A stretch of 49,316 nucleotides of DNA. Origin: Rhizobium sp. (GTDB lineage: Bacteria > Pseudomonadota > Alphaproteobacteria > Rhizobiales > Rhizobiaceae). The position numbers were made by a program, and so were the translations under genes. This document shows, piece by piece, positions 1 to 8,526 of the stretch (position 1 is its first letter; every line of letters starts with the position of its first letter). A model generated the notes under the pieces. The model worked only from the letters and a program-made list of their open reading frames with translations, searched no databases and had not been told where the DNA came from. The stretch covers positions 1 to 49,316 of the forward strand of contig DPXQ01000029.1 of assembly GCA_003527225.1 (NCBI GenBank), read 5' to 3'.

Positions 1-52
1 ACTGCGGGAAACGCCTGAACGCCAGGACGATCTTTGTGACGATCTGCCTCAA
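1..52 (-). CDS. lpxXL: LpxXL, very-long-chain acyltransferase of lipid A (5' end only)
   Basis: Directly behind the adhXL stop codon, the minus strand stays open to the window edge from a TTG at 52, giving about 17 residues (MRQIVTKIVLAFRRFPQ). This basic, hydrophobic start suits the amino terminus of a membrane-bound LpxL/HtrB-type acyltransferase. In rhizobia lpxXL is the known last gene of the acpXL cluster and transfers the 27-hydroxyoctacosanoyl chain from AcpXL to lipid A. The stop of adhXL lies in the same frame, so the start cannot be further upstream. The call rests mainly on gene order because only the first codons are present. Confidence 0.5.
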   Translation of the reverse strand, partial: MRQIVTKIVLAFRRFPQ

Positions 53-55
53 CCG

Positions 56-1084
56 TCAGTCCATCCTGAGGATGATCTTGCCAAAGACCTGGCGGCCTTC
101 CATGCGCAGCAGGGCACGGTCGATGTCCTCGAACCTCACCTCGGTGTCGATCACCGGATGCACGATCCCGCGCGCCATCTTCTGCATGGCATCGGCCATG
201 TTCTCCATACGGCAACCGAAGGAACCAAACAGCTTCAGTTGCTGCTGGAACAGCATCATCAGGTTCATGTCGGTCGAGACGCCTGAGGTGGAGCCGCAAG
301 TGACAAGGCGGCCGCCGCGTTTCAGGCAGAGCATCGAGCCCGCCCACGTATCCTTGCCGACATGCTCGAAGACGACGTCGACGCCTTTCTTCTTGGTCAG
401 CTTGCGCACCACGCCCTCGAATCGGTCGGTGCGATAGTTGATCACATGGTCGGCGCCGAGCGCCTTGGCCGGCTCGATCTTGTCGTCCGATCCGACGGTG
501 GTGATGACCGTGCAGCCGATCTTCTTGGCAAGCTGGATCGCGGCAGTGCCGATCCCCGAGCCGCCGGCGTGGACGAGGATGGTCTCGCCGGGTTCGAGCC
601 TGGCATTGTCGAAGAGCATGTGCTCGACAGTCCCGAACGTCACTGGCGCAAGGGCTGCCGCAACCGCATCGACGCCAGGAGGCGCGGGAACGAGCAGACG
701 GGCGGGCAGATTGATCTTCTCCTGCGCGAAGCCGTCGAGATGGAAGCCATGGACGCCGCCGACATGTTCGCAGAGGTTGTCGCGACCCTCGCGGCAAGGC
801 TTGCACAGGCCGCAGGTGCGCGCGCCGTAGACGGCGGCAAGCTGACCGGGGAGTATGTTGCCGACGCCTGGACCGATGGCCTCGACGACGCCCGAGGCCT
901 CGGCTCCGATGACCAGCGGCATCTTGCGCTTGGCAAAGGCCATGCCACGCCAGCCCCAGACATCGATATGGTTGAGGGCGACCGCCTTGACCCTGAGCGT
1001 AACTTCGCCGGGGCCCGGAGCCTCCGGTTCCGGCAGATCGCAGATCTCCAGTTTGCGGTCGTCGACCAGTTGCAATGCGCGCAT
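56..1084 (-). CDS. adhXL: Zinc-type alcohol dehydrogenase of the VLCFA lipid A cluster
   Basis: A 342-residue medium-chain dehydrogenase/reductase. Visible are the GroES-like amino-terminal part (GAEASGVVEAIGPG near residue 60), a structural-zinc cysteine cluster (CGLCKPCREGRDNLC, near residue 90) and the nucleotide-binding glycine motif (HAGGSGIGTAAIQLAKK). In rhizobia the orthologue is the fifth gene of the acpXL-lpxXL operon and is thought to supply a redox step for the very-long-chain hydroxy fatty acid; its exact substrate is not shown by sequence. I start at the ATG at 1084, behind AAGGA, because 15 codons further upstream the frame has no family similarity. It follows fabF1XL by about 60 bases on the same strand, consistent with one transcript. 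Confidence 0.85.
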   Translation of the reverse strand: MRALQLVDDRKLEICDLPEPEAPGPGEVTLRVKAVALNHIDVWGWRGMAFAKRKMPLVIGAEASGVVEAIGPGVGNILPGQLAAVYGARTCGLCKPCREGRDNLCEHVGGVHGFHLDGFAQEKINLPARLLVPAPPGVDAVAAALAPVTFGTVEHMLFDNARLEPGETILVHAGGSGIGTAAIQLAKKIGCTVITTVGSDDKIEPAKALGADHVINYRTDRFEGVVRKLTKKKGVDVVFEHVGKDTWAGSMLCLKRGGRLVTCGSTSGVSTDMNLMMLFQQQLKLFGSFGCRMENMADAMQKMARGIVHPVIDTEVRFEDIDRALLRMEGRQVFGKIILRMD

Positions 1085-1143
1085 GAATCCCGTCCTTCGC
1101 CCGGAGGCGTCCTGTATGTCCAATTCCAAATACGGAGTTCCGA

Positions 1144-2430
1144 TTAAGCCGGTTCGCGCATCATGACAAGGCTGGCGTTCTGCCCACCGAACCCGAAGGA
1201 GTTCGACAGCACGGCCGACACGTCCGCCTCACGCTTCACGTTCGGAACGACATCGAGGTCCATCGTGGGATCGGGAATGACGTAGTTGATCGTCGGCGGT
1301 ATCGTTCCCGTCAGCATGGTCTGCAGCGAAAACACCGCTTCGACCGCACCGGCCGCCGTCAGCGTGTGGCCGATCATCGACTTGTTCGACGAAACCGGTA
1401 TCTGTTTCAGCCTATCCCCGAAGACCGCCAGCATGGCCCCGTATTCCATCTTGTCATTTTCCGGCGTCGACGTTCCGTGCGCGTTGACATAGTCGATATC
1501 GCCTTCCCCGATGCCGGCATCGGCAAGTGCCGCGCGGATGGTGGCGATCGCCGGTCCGCCATCCGGAGACGAGCGGGTGCGATGAAAATGATCGGCCTTT
1601 TCGCCACACCCCTTCATGACACCGAGTATCTTCGCACCACGCGCAATCGCCGATTCCAGCGATTCGAGCACCAGCGTCGCAGCACCCTCGGCGATGACGA
1701 AGCCATCGCGATCCTTGCTGAAGGGCTTGGAGGCCTTTTCGGGCTGATCGTTCTGCGTCGACAAGGCCGAAAGCAGAGAGAAGCGGATAACCGCCTCGAC
1801 GCTGATCGAGCCGTCGGTCGCAACCGTGAGCGCCCGGTCGGTGCGTCCTTGCCGGATCGCTTCCACACCAAGCTGAATGGCCGTCGCGCCCGATGCACAG
1901 GCGGTCGAGAGCGTCACCGGCAATCCGCGGGTCCCGAAGCGATCGGCAAGACGTTCCGAAATCGAACCAAACTGCACGGCCTCGAGGAAGACGGGATCGG
2001 GCTTCGCCCGCATGGCGGCCAGGAACCGCTCATAGACGTCCCCGTCATGGGCCGGCGGCGGTGCGCGCTCGGCCAGGGCGAAACGGTCCGACCACTCCGG
2101 CTCCACCGGCGGTGCGGCGAGGAACAGAGGGCCATTGAAATCACCGGAATGCCCGGCCTGCGCCAGTGCCTCCAGGGTGGTCTCGCGGGCAAGCGCATAG
2201 GAACGCTCGACCGCATTGCCCGCCGGGATATCGATGAAATCGACCGTCCCGCCGATCCGCGTCGGCATGCCCTCGGTCGGAAAGCGCTTGATGGAATGGA
2301 TGCCGGACTTGCCGGCGGTCAATGCATTCCAGTTGTCGGTGAGCCCCTGACCGAGCGATGTGATCACGCCCATGCCGGTAACGGCGACGATCGGGCGACC
2401 GAGATGATCCTTGAAGCGGTTGTCTGTCAT
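1144..2430 (-). CDS. fabF1XL: Beta-ketoacyl-ACP synthase, catalytic partner (FabF1XL)
   Basis: A 428-residue thiolase-fold ketosynthase (KAS II type) that elongates acyl chains on AcpXL towards the C28 hydroxy acid. The triad is intact: Cys178 in LSTACASGATA, His318 in NAHGTST and His355 in SMIGHTLTAAGA. The ATG at 2430 is preferred because GAGGAG lies 10 bases upstream; a GTG at 2448 overlapping the previous stop has no ribosome binding site. It sits immediately behind fabF2XL, whose product has lost the catalytic Cys, so the two may work as an unequal pair. In the known rhizobial cluster the order is acpXL, fabZXL, fabF2XL, fabF1XL, adhXL, lpxXL, exactly as here. Confidence 0.92.
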   Translation of the reverse strand: MTDNRFKDHLGRPIVAVTGMGVITSLGQGLTDNWNALTAGKSGIHSIKRFPTEGMPTRIGGTVDFIDIPAGNAVERSYALARETTLEALAQAGHSGDFNGPLFLAAPPVEPEWSDRFALAERAPPPAHDGDVYERFLAAMRAKPDPVFLEAVQFGSISERLADRFGTRGLPVTLSTACASGATAIQLGVEAIRQGRTDRALTVATDGSISVEAVIRFSLLSALSTQNDQPEKASKPFSKDRDGFVIAEGAATLVLESLESAIARGAKILGVMKGCGEKADHFHRTRSSPDGGPAIATIRAALADAGIGEGDIDYVNAHGTSTPENDKMEYGAMLAVFGDRLKQIPVSSNKSMIGHTLTAAGAVEAVFSLQTMLTGTIPPTINYVIPDPTMDLDVVPNVKREADVSAVLSNSFGFGGQNASLVMMREPA

Positions 2431-2444
2431 GGATCCGTTACTCC

Positions 2445-3650
2445 TCACACATCAGCCGAAATGAGGGCGACGCCCTCGCCGTGGACATAACCAACCGTAG
2501 TCACGACCGCATGGCGCGCCGGCGTCGTCATTGGACCTTCATGGCCGGTATCGAATGGCGGCACCTTGGCGCCACTGTCGAGCGCAAGCGCTGCGAGCGC
2601 CAATCCGAGCGGAAACTGCGCCTCGAGCGCATGGCCGGTGGCCCCACCGTAACCGCGAAGGGGCGATGCAGGAAACCGGCGATCGAACACGGCCTTTTCC
2701 CTTGCTGCCAGATCATGCAGGCCGCTGGAACCGCTGAAGATGACGGTATCCTCTGCCGAAACCTTGCCGGCGTTTGACAGAAGGCGCTCCAGACGTTCCT
2801 CGAACTTGCCCTCGTCACGGCTGCCCCGGTCGCCCTCGACAGCCTCCAGAACGGCATAGATATGCGCGCCGCGAGCCTCGGCGTGCGCGCGTGTCTCGAG
2901 CATCAGGAATGCGCCGACCGTACCCATGATCATGCCGCCGCCCTCGTCTTCGGAACGCGACCAGAGCGGATGCCACTGGCCGGTGGCGTGCGCACGGATC
3001 CCCTCGACGAGCAGCAGGATATCCGGCCGTTCGGCGATAAAGGCGCCGCCGACGAGCGTATGGGTCGACTGACCGGCCCTCAGGCGCGCAAATGCGGTTT
3101 CGATCGCCGAGATACCGGCCGATTCCTCGCCCATGAACGTGCGGGAAGAACCCGTGACCTTGTGCACGATGGAGATGTTGCCGGCCATGAGGTTGGAAAG
3201 CTGGGCCAAAAACAAGGTGGGACGAAGCTCGGTCGTCAGCTTTTCGATCAGCAGCTTGTCGCGGTCGTTGCGGCGCAATCCTTCGTTGACGATCAGGGTG
3301 TCGACATTGACATCGCGCTCCCCGCCGCCTGCCGCGACGATCAGGTCCATCGACCCGCAAGCATCCGCATCGTCCTTCAGCCCAGCATCATCGAGAGCAA
3401 GACCAGCTGTATAGACGCCAAGCCTCTGCCAGTTCTCCATCTGGCGCTGGTCCCCGCGCTTCGGAATCTGCGCCGACCAGTCGATTTCCGGCAGGCGGTG
3501 CACCGGATAGGGTTTGAACTTTTCCGTCTCCACGTTCGGCATGGGGGCTGCGGCGGAGGAAAGCAGAGCAATATGAGGCTCTTTGCCGGTTCCATGGCAG
3601 GTCACGATGCCAATCCCGGTGATCACCACGTCGTTCGGCTTCTTATCCAT
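2445..3650 (-). CDS. fabF2XL: Ketosynthase-like protein lacking catalytic Cys (FabF2XL)
   Basis: A 401-residue beta-ketoacyl-synthase-fold protein (TGIGIVTCHG at the start, ATGHALEAQFPLGLA near residue 340). Against FabF1XL, the nucleophile region reads FMGEESAGISAI at 172-183: the Cys is replaced by acidic residues Glu175/Glu176, and the first catalytic His motif (NAHGT) is replaced by IFSGSSGLHD. The second His (His340) remains. This resembles chain-length factors of type II polyketide synthases, where Gln replaces Cys. I infer a non-condensing partner or decarboxylase subunit for FabF1XL in C28 chain synthesis. The ATG at 3650 follows an AGAGGAAG ribosome binding site. Confidence 0.85.
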   Translation of the reverse strand: MDKKPNDVVITGIGIVTCHGTGKEPHIALLSSAAAPMPNVETEKFKPYPVHRLPEIDWSAQIPKRGDQRQMENWQRLGVYTAGLALDDAGLKDDADACGSMDLIVAAGGGERDVNVDTLIVNEGLRRNDRDKLLIEKLTTELRPTLFLAQLSNLMAGNISIVHKVTGSSRTFMGEESAGISAIETAFARLRAGQSTHTLVGGAFIAERPDILLLVEGIRAHATGQWHPLWSRSEDEGGGMIMGTVGAFLMLETRAHAEARGAHIYAVLEAVEGDRGSRDEGKFEERLERLLSNAGKVSAEDTVIFSGSSGLHDLAAREKAVFDRRFPASPLRGYGGATGHALEAQFPLGLALAALALDSGAKVPPFDTGHEGPMTTPARHAVVTTVGYVHGEGVALISADV

Positions 3651-3741
3651 TTCTCTTCCTCTTGCCCGGAATACATCCGGCGCATCCCTACGCCCATCCA
3701 GCAGGCAGGGGCAATACTGCGATCCAGATATTCCGTCTCGT

Positions 3742-4233
3742 TTATGGGCCCGAATGGGCTACGGTATCCGCTTCAATGGCGGCCATCAGGCCGACATCGA
3801 CAGCGCGCCCGCGCACGATATCGGCAAGAGGCACCTCATTGAAAGGCATGGTGCGGAGTTTCAGTTGCGCGTCGCAAATCTTCTTGCCCGCCGAACTGAT
3901 CTTCGCCTTGGTCACGGCAAAACCCGAGCCGTCATGTTCGAGATGGGCTTCTATCTCGAGCACGGCGCCAGGCTCGACAAAGCTTCGCATCTTGGCGCCA
4001 TCGACCGACATCAGAAAAGGCATCGCCTTGAAATCGGTCGCGGCAAGCACGAGAAAACCGGACGCCTGGGCCATGGTCTCGATCAGGAGTACGCCGGGGA
4101 CGAGCGGCATGCCGGGGAAATGTCCCTCGAACACTGGGCTCGCCTTAGGCACGACGGATCGCGCCTTGAGCGTTCCGTCGCGGAGGCTAATGGCCTCCAC
4201 CTTGTCAATCATCTGGAAATATTCGAGCAGCAT
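3742..4233 (-). CDS. fabZXL: 3-hydroxyacyl-ACP dehydratase FabZ-like (FabZXL)
   Basis: A 163-residue hot-dog-fold dehydratase. The FabZ active-site stretch is clear: catalytic His in FEGHFPGMPLVPGVLLIET near residues 35-54, with the Glu near residue 52 and a following MAQASG helix. It removes water from 3-hydroxyacyl-AcpXL during elongation. The ATG at 4233 lies behind GGAGG, 27 bases after acpXL. The 91 bases between this gene and fabF2XL hold no other gene. It is longer than the usual 140-155 residues of housekeeping FabZ, with a carboxy-terminal extension after LRTMPF. Confidence 0.9.
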   Translation of the reverse strand: MLLEYFQMIDKVEAISLRDGTLKARSVVPKASPVFEGHFPGMPLVPGVLLIETMAQASGFLVLAATDFKAMPFLMSVDGAKMRSFVEPGAVLEIEAHLEHDGSGFAVTKAKISSAGKKICDAQLKLRTMPFNEVPLADIVRGRAVDVGLMAAIEADTVAHSGP

Positions 4234-4260
4234 CGATGCCTCCGACAGCCGTCGGGCTGA

Positions 4261-4539
4261 TCAGCCCTTGGCGGCCCGGAGTTCGTCGATCTTTGCGCAG
4301 AGGTTCTTCAACACGAAGTATTCTTCGGTCGACACCTTGCCCTCGTTGACTTCCTGGGTCCACTGCTCGAGCGGGATCTTGATGCCGAATTCCTTGTCGA
4401 TCGCGAATACAATGTCGAGGAAATCGAGGCTGTCGATGCCAAGATCGTCGATCGTGTGGCTTTCCGGCGTAATCGTCTCACGGTCGATTTCGCTCGTCTC
4501 AGCGATGATGTCAGCAACTTTGTCGAATGTAGCGGTCAC
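4261..4539 (-). CDS. acpXL: Acyl carrier protein AcpXL
   Basis: A 92-residue acyl carrier protein, longer than ordinary AcpP (about 78). The 4'-phosphopantetheine attachment Ser is in [16 protein letters not shown] near residue 37. AcpXL carries the growing 27-hydroxyoctacosanoate that LpxXL transfers to lipid A, a trait of rhizobia and relatives. The start is a GTG at 4539, supported by GAGG eight bases upstream. It is the first gene of the minus-strand cluster and is preceded by a 104-base gap with a promoter-like site; hemN ends on the far side of that gap. Confidence 0.95.
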
Positions 4540-4606
4540 GCCAATTACCTCATGTGTCCAAAATCAGAGTTCCACATAGGGAAAACTCGTTCAAAAGCCA
4601 ATGCCC

Positions 4607-4635
4607 AGATTGGACCTTTGCAAAATTGACGTCAA
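4607..4635 (-). promoter_or_regulatory. Candidate promoter of acpXL containing a TTGACGTCAA palindrome
   Basis: On the minus strand TTGACG (4635-4630) is followed after 17 bases by CAATCT (4612-4607), about 70 bases before the acpXL start. The -35 element is half of a perfect 10-base palindrome, TTGACGTCAA (4626-4635), which could also be an operator. The -10 match is weak, so this is tentative. Confidence 0.3.
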
Positions 4636-4643
4636 AGTGTTGC

Positions 4644-5993
4644 CTAAACAGCAATCGAATGCCGGCCCTTGCCGGAGGCCAGGTAACTGTCGAACACGGC
4701 TGCCACGCTACGCGCAAAGGGCCTGCCCGCCTCCGTGATACGGAATTCATCCCCATCGATTTCGCAGATGCCGTCCCTGTTGCCGGTCGCGAAGAACTTC
4801 GCCTCGGAAATCACGGTCTCGGCAAGCTCCGGAAACAGCGCCCTCACCTCGCTGAACGAGAAGGCGAAGCGGCACATTAGCTGCTCGATCACATGGGCGC
4901 GCAACCGGTCGTCCTCGCCAAGCGCTATCCCGCGGACGACGGCAAGACCCTGGGTGGCGGCAAGCTTCTGGTATTCCCCGGTCGCCGGCATGTTCTGGAC
5001 ATAGCCCTGGGGCAATTGCCCGATCGACGAGGCGCCGAGACCGATGAGCGCGTCGGCGGCATCATCGGTGTAGCCCTGGAAGTTGCGGCGCAGCCGCCCG
5101 CTCCGGCTGGCGATCGCCAGCTTGTCCTCCGGCCTGGCGAAGTGATCGATCCCGATAGCCTCGTAACCGGCTTCGACCAGCATTTCGGCCGCACGGGTCA
5201 TCTGAAGGAAGCGCATCCCGACATCGGGAAGCGCATCCTCGGGGATCATTGTCTGATGCTTCTTCATCCACGGCACATGCGCATATCCGAATAGTGCGAT
5301 TCGATCGGGCGAGAGCGAAAGGATATCCCGCACCGTCGCCTCGAGCGTTTCGAGCGTCTGATACGGCAAACCATAGAGAATGTCGCAGTTGACGGAACGC
5401 ACACCCCTCGCCCGCACCGCCTCGACCACGCTGCGCGTATGCTCGAAGGTCTGTATCCGGTTGATGGCCTTCTGCACGGTCGGGTTGAAGTCCTGCACGC
5501 CGAGGCTGGCGCGCGTCATTCCGATGGCGGCCAGGGCGTCATAGCGAGCGTCGTCGAGATCGTTCGGGTCCATTTCAACGCTGATTTCCGCATCGTCGCG
5601 GAAGCTGAACGCGGAACGAAGGACAGCCATCAAGGCGATCATGTCGTCCGGCTTCAGCATGGTCGGAGAGCCGCCTCCGAGGTGCACGGCGCTGACCTTC
5701 GCGCCACGGTCCACGAGCTCGCCGACGCGCGCGATCTCCCGGTAGAGGGATTCGAGATAGAGAGTGATCGGCTCGTATTTCAGCGTGTGTTTCGTGTGGC
5801 AGGCGCAGAACCAGCAGAGCCGGTCGCAATAGGGAATATGGATATAGAGGGATAGGTCCTGGCCGGAGCCAAGCGTTTGAAGCCATTGCGCATATATGTC
5901 GCAGCCAATGCCATCGTGAAAATGTGGCGCCGTCGGATAACTCGTGTAGCGTGGCACCGCACCCGAATACTTGACCAGCAGGCTATCTTGCAT
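4644..5993 (-). CDS. hemN: Oxygen-independent coproporphyrinogen III oxidase
   Basis: A 449-residue radical SAM enzyme that decarboxylates coproporphyrinogen III without oxygen. The iron-sulfur motif CX3CX2C is at Cys56, Cys60 and Cys63 (HIPYCDRLCWFCACHT), and an amino-terminal YTSYPTAPHF motif typical of HemN is present. I choose the ATG at 5993. A GTG at 6050 would lie upstream of the transcription start implied by the FNR-like box at 6059-6072. The gene diverges from fnrN, and the shared box suggests FnrN-dependent induction at low oxygen, as known for hemN in rhizobia. Confidence 0.93.
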   Translation of the reverse strand: MQDSLLVKYSGAVPRYTSYPTAPHFHDGIGCDIYAQWLQTLGSGQDLSLYIHIPYCDRLCWFCACHTKHTLKYEPITLYLESLYREIARVGELVDRGAKVSAVHLGGGSPTMLKPDDMIALMAVLRSAFSFRDDAEISVEMDPNDLDDARYDALAAIGMTRASLGVQDFNPTVQKAINRIQTFEHTRSVVEAVRARGVRSVNCDILYGLPYQTLETLEATVRDILSLSPDRIALFGYAHVPWMKKHQTMIPEDALPDVGMRFLQMTRAAEMLVEAGYEAIGIDHFARPEDKLAIASRSGRLRRNFQGYTDDAADALIGLGASSIGQLPQGYVQNMPATGEYQKLAATQGLAVVRGIALGEDDRLRAHVIEQLMCRFAFSFSEVRALFPELAETVISEAKFFATGNRDGICEIDGDEFRITEAGRPFARSVAAVFDSYLASGKGRHSIAV

Positions 5994-6058
5994 TGGTTTC
6001 ACCGCAATCTTCGAAAGAGAAATTGCTTGTTTGATAACCCCAGAACGCACCGCAGCCT

Positions 6059-6072
6059 TTGACTTCGATCAA
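6059..6072. promoter_or_regulatory. FNR/FixK-type anaerobox between hemN and fnrN
   Basis: TTGACTTCGATCAA matches the FNR consensus TTGAT-N4-ATCAA with one mismatch. Its centre (6065.5) would put a class II transcription start near 6024 for hemN, 31 bases before the chosen ATG, and near 6107 for fnrN. The adjacent regulator has the E-xx-SR recognition helix that reads this sequence. Confidence 0.75.
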
Positions 6073-6195
6073 TTTACTGATAGATTTGGATCATAGAAGT
6101 CTGGTCGGTGCTTGGCACCATTCGGGTATGAACGGGGTTTCCAAATTCCGGAACGCGGGACAGGAAACTACAGGCAGATGGGACCGGGTGACACT

Positions 6196-6921
6196 ATGGA
6201 TGCTCAGAAGAGAAATGGCCTCGAATGCGAAGGGCCAGCCGTTTGCAAGTTCTGCGAAGCACGCAATGGTGGTGTATGTGCCAGCCTGAGCGTGGCGCAG
6301 CTCATGGAGCTCAACAAGCATTCGTCGCGCCGCAGGGTGGAGGCCGGTAACGAAGTTATCGGTCAGGGCGAACAGGTTGCAACCTACAGCAATATTCTCA
6401 AGGGCGTCGTGAAGCTCTCCAAGATGATGGCCGACGGGCGTCAGCAGATCGTGGGCCTCCAGTTCGCACCCGATTTTCTGGGCCGCCCCCATCAGTACGA
6501 GAGCACGATTACCGCAGAGGCCGCGACCGAAACCGAGATCTGCACCTTTCCGCGCGCATTGATCGACCGGATCGTCAGCGAAGTTCCAGATTTCGAACGC
6601 TTGCTGCATGCCCAATCCCTGAAGGAACTCGACGAGGCCCGCGACTGGATGCTGACGCTCGGGCGAAAGACCGCGCAGGAAAAGGTCGCAAGCTTCCTTT
6701 ACCTCATCGCGACCCATATCGACCCCGAGAATTCCCAGATGCGAACCTTCGACCTGCCGTTGTCGCGGGCCGACATCGCCGATTTTCTCGGTTTGACTAT
6801 CGAGACGGTGAGCCGCCAGATGACCAAGCTGAGGAAAGAAGGCATCGTCATCATCGAGAATAACCGGCACGTGACCGTTCCCGACCTGAACCGGCTGCGC
6901 TACATCGCCGGCAACGACTGA
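6196..6921 (+). CDS. fnrN: Oxygen-responsive Crp/Fnr-family regulator FnrN
   Basis: A 241-residue Crp/Fnr-type activator: an amino-terminal cysteine cluster (Cys11, Cys17, Cys20, Cys28, spacing CX5CX2CX7C), a further Cys116 in ETEICTFPR as in iron-sulfur Fnr proteins, a cyclic-nucleotide-fold middle and a carboxy-terminal helix-turn-helix with ETVSR in the recognition helix. The Cys set suggests direct oxygen sensing by a [4Fe-4S] cluster, unlike FixK. The ATG at 6196 is chosen by family length; in-frame ATGs at 6112 and 6178 are possible. The box at 6059-6072 suggests autoregulation as well as control of hemN. Confidence 0.88.
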   Translation: MDAQKRNGLECEGPAVCKFCEARNGGVCASLSVAQLMELNKHSSRRRVEAGNEVIGQGEQVATYSNILKGVVKLSKMMADGRQQIVGLQFAPDFLGRPHQYESTITAEAATETEICTFPRALIDRIVSEVPDFERLLHAQSLKELDEARDWMLTLGRKTAQEKVASFLYLIATHIDPENSQMRTFDLPLSRADIADFLGLTIETVSRQMTKLRKEGIVIIENNRHVTVPDLNRLRYIAGND

Positions 6922-6977
6922 CCTCACGCCCCCCACGCGCATCTATGCCACAAAGACTATCGGATTGCTGATCGCCT

Positions 6978-7406
6978 TCAGCGGCTGATGATGAATCTCG
7001 TGTTGCTGAGACCATTGGCCTTCGCAAGCGAAAAAAGACGCGCCGCATTGTCGGGATGCAGGCGCACGCAACCATGCGAGGCCGGTCGCCCCAAACGCTT
7101 CAAGTCGTAGGTCGCATGCACCGCATATCCGCCCTTGAAGAAGATGGCATAGGGCATCGGCGCATTGTCGTACTTGCGCGAACGGTGGTACCGGGACAAC
7201 CATTTGGCGGTGAAGCTGCCCGTCGGCGTCACATAGCCCTTGCGAGCAGTGGACACTTTCCATCGATAGGTCACGATTCCATTCTGCGAGACCGTCATCG
7301 TCTGCTTGGACAGATTGATTCTCGCAATGATCGTGCCCGCCTCCGCAGGCAGCACGTGGAATTGAAGCGACAAGAAAGCGAAAGCAACCAAAAGCAACTT
7401 GCGCAT
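6978..7406 (-). CDS. Periplasmic L,D-transpeptidase (YkuD family)
   Basis: A 142-residue minimal YkuD-domain protein. The start MRKLLLVAFAFLSLQFHVLPAEA is a signal peptide with probable cleavage after AEA (residue 23). The active site is ASHGCVRLHP near residues 109-118, with Cys113 as nucleophile and an upstream conserved His in YAVHATYD. Such enzymes make 3-3 cross-links in peptidoglycan or anchor outer-membrane proteins to it; which one cannot be told here. The ATG at 7406 has AGGGGGGA upstream; longer in-frame starts lack a signal sequence. It converges with fnrN. The 136 bases between this gene and cobD hold its promoter region and nothing else I recognise. Confidence 0.88.
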   Translation of the reverse strand: MRKLLLVAFAFLSLQFHVLPAEAGTIIARINLSKQTMTVSQNGIVTYRWKVSTARKGYVTPTGSFTAKWLSRYHRSRKYDNAPMPYAIFFKGGYAVHATYDLKRLGRPASHGCVRLHPDNAARLFSLAKANGLSNTRFIISR

Positions 7407-7542
7407 GATTTCCCCCCTTGTTTCTAAGGTTGTCTCGCGCAACCTTCCAAAGGTTCTATCAGGTATAATACTCTTTTCGATTAAAACGGAAAGCAAACAA
7501 CCGGTTAAACGTTGCGGTCCGAAAAATCCTCTTCCGCGCCGC

Positions 7543-8526
7543 CTATACGAACTGGGCGAAGAGAAGCAAGACGGCGGGGATCAAGGTAAGCGCCGTGCAG
7601 CCGGCGTGGAAAATGCCGATTGCCTCATCGATATCGATCGCTGTTGCGTTCGTCCGCCCTGCCCCGTTGATCATCGGCTCGCTCACCAGTCGTCCGGCAT
7701 AGATGCGAGGTCCGGCAAGGCGGATATCGAGCCCGCCCGCCATGGCCGCCTCGGGCCAGCCGGAGTTAGGCGAACGATGGAGGCCGCTGTCGCGCAACGC
7801 TACTGAAAGCGACCGGCGCGCGCGCGTCCAATCTTCGCGCCAATAGACCCCGGCGGCGATCAAAAGGCTCGAAAGGCGCGCCGCCGGCCAGTTGGCGAGA
7901 TCGTCGAGCCGCGCCGAGCCCCACCCGAAATCAACGTACTTCTCGTTTCGATGACCGATCATTGAATCGGCGGTATTGAGCATCTTGTAGGCAAGGATAC
8001 CGGGAAGGCCCGCCACGGCGTACCAAAAAACGGGTGCTACGACCCCGTCTGCGAAATTCTCGGCGAGGCTTTCGATCGCGGCGCGGCAGACGCCACCCTC
8101 GTCGAGCGATTGGGGATCACGTCCGACAATCAATGAGACCGCCTTGCGCCCGCCCTCGATCCCCCCGGACCGGAGCCCCGACGCAACCGCGGCGACGTGG
8201 TCGCTCAGGCTCTTCTGCGCCAGGAAGACCGCAACGAGAACAACCTCGAGGAAGAAACCGTATACGCCGAGAGCCGCAAAGAGGCCGTGCAGCAAGACGC
8301 CCGCCAGAACGCTAAAGATCAGCAATGCCATGATGGCGATGACGCCGTTGCGGCGCCGGGCCGGACCTGCCAGATCGTCCCCGTTCAACCGGCGGTCCAA
8401 GTAGGCAATCGCCGCACCAAAGACCGTCACCGGATGCGGCAGGCGCGACCAGAGCCATGGCGGATCGCCAACGATCCGGTCGAGGATCAATGCAAGGAGC
8501 AGGATGGCGAGGATTTCGGTATTCAT
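7543..8526 (-). CDS. cobD: Adenosylcobinamide-phosphate synthase CobD (CbiB)
   Basis: A 327-residue integral membrane protein of the CobD/CbiB family, which attaches the aminopropanol phosphate arm to adenosylcobyric acid. The family start LDRIVGDPPWLWSRLPHPV is present at residues 15-33, followed by several hydrophobic segments and the RDPQSLDEGGVCRAAIESLAENFADG region. The ATG at 8526 overlaps the cobC stop as ATGA, so the two are translationally coupled. It is the last gene of the minus-strand run cobA-cobB-cobC-cobD, each joined by the same four-base overlap. Confidence 0.93.
   Translation of the reverse strand: MNTEILAILLLALILDRIVGDPPWLWSRLPHPVTVFGAAIAYLDRRLNGDDLAGPARRRNGVIAIMALLIFSVLAGVLLHGLFAALGVYGFFLEVVLVAVFLAQKSLSDHVAAVASGLRSGGIEGGRKAVSLIVGRDPQSLDEGGVCRAAIESLAENFADGVVAPVFWYAVAGLPGILAYKMLNTADSMIGHRNEKYVDFGWGSARLDDLANWPAARLSSLLIAAGVYWREDWTRARRSLSVALRDSGLHRSPNSGWPEAAMAGGLDIRLAGPRIYAGRLVSEPMINGAGRTNATAIDIDEAIGIFHAGCTALTLIPAVLLLFAQFV

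Noticed and set aside
6041..6050. GTG at 6050 as the start of hemN
   Set aside because: It has an AAAGG-like site, but the transcription start implied by the FNR box would fall downstream of it, and homologous proteins begin near the ATG at 5993.
6079..6096. Second FNR box near TTGGATCATAG
   Set aside because: The symmetry and consensus fail in both half-sites; only the box at 6059-6072 is convincing.
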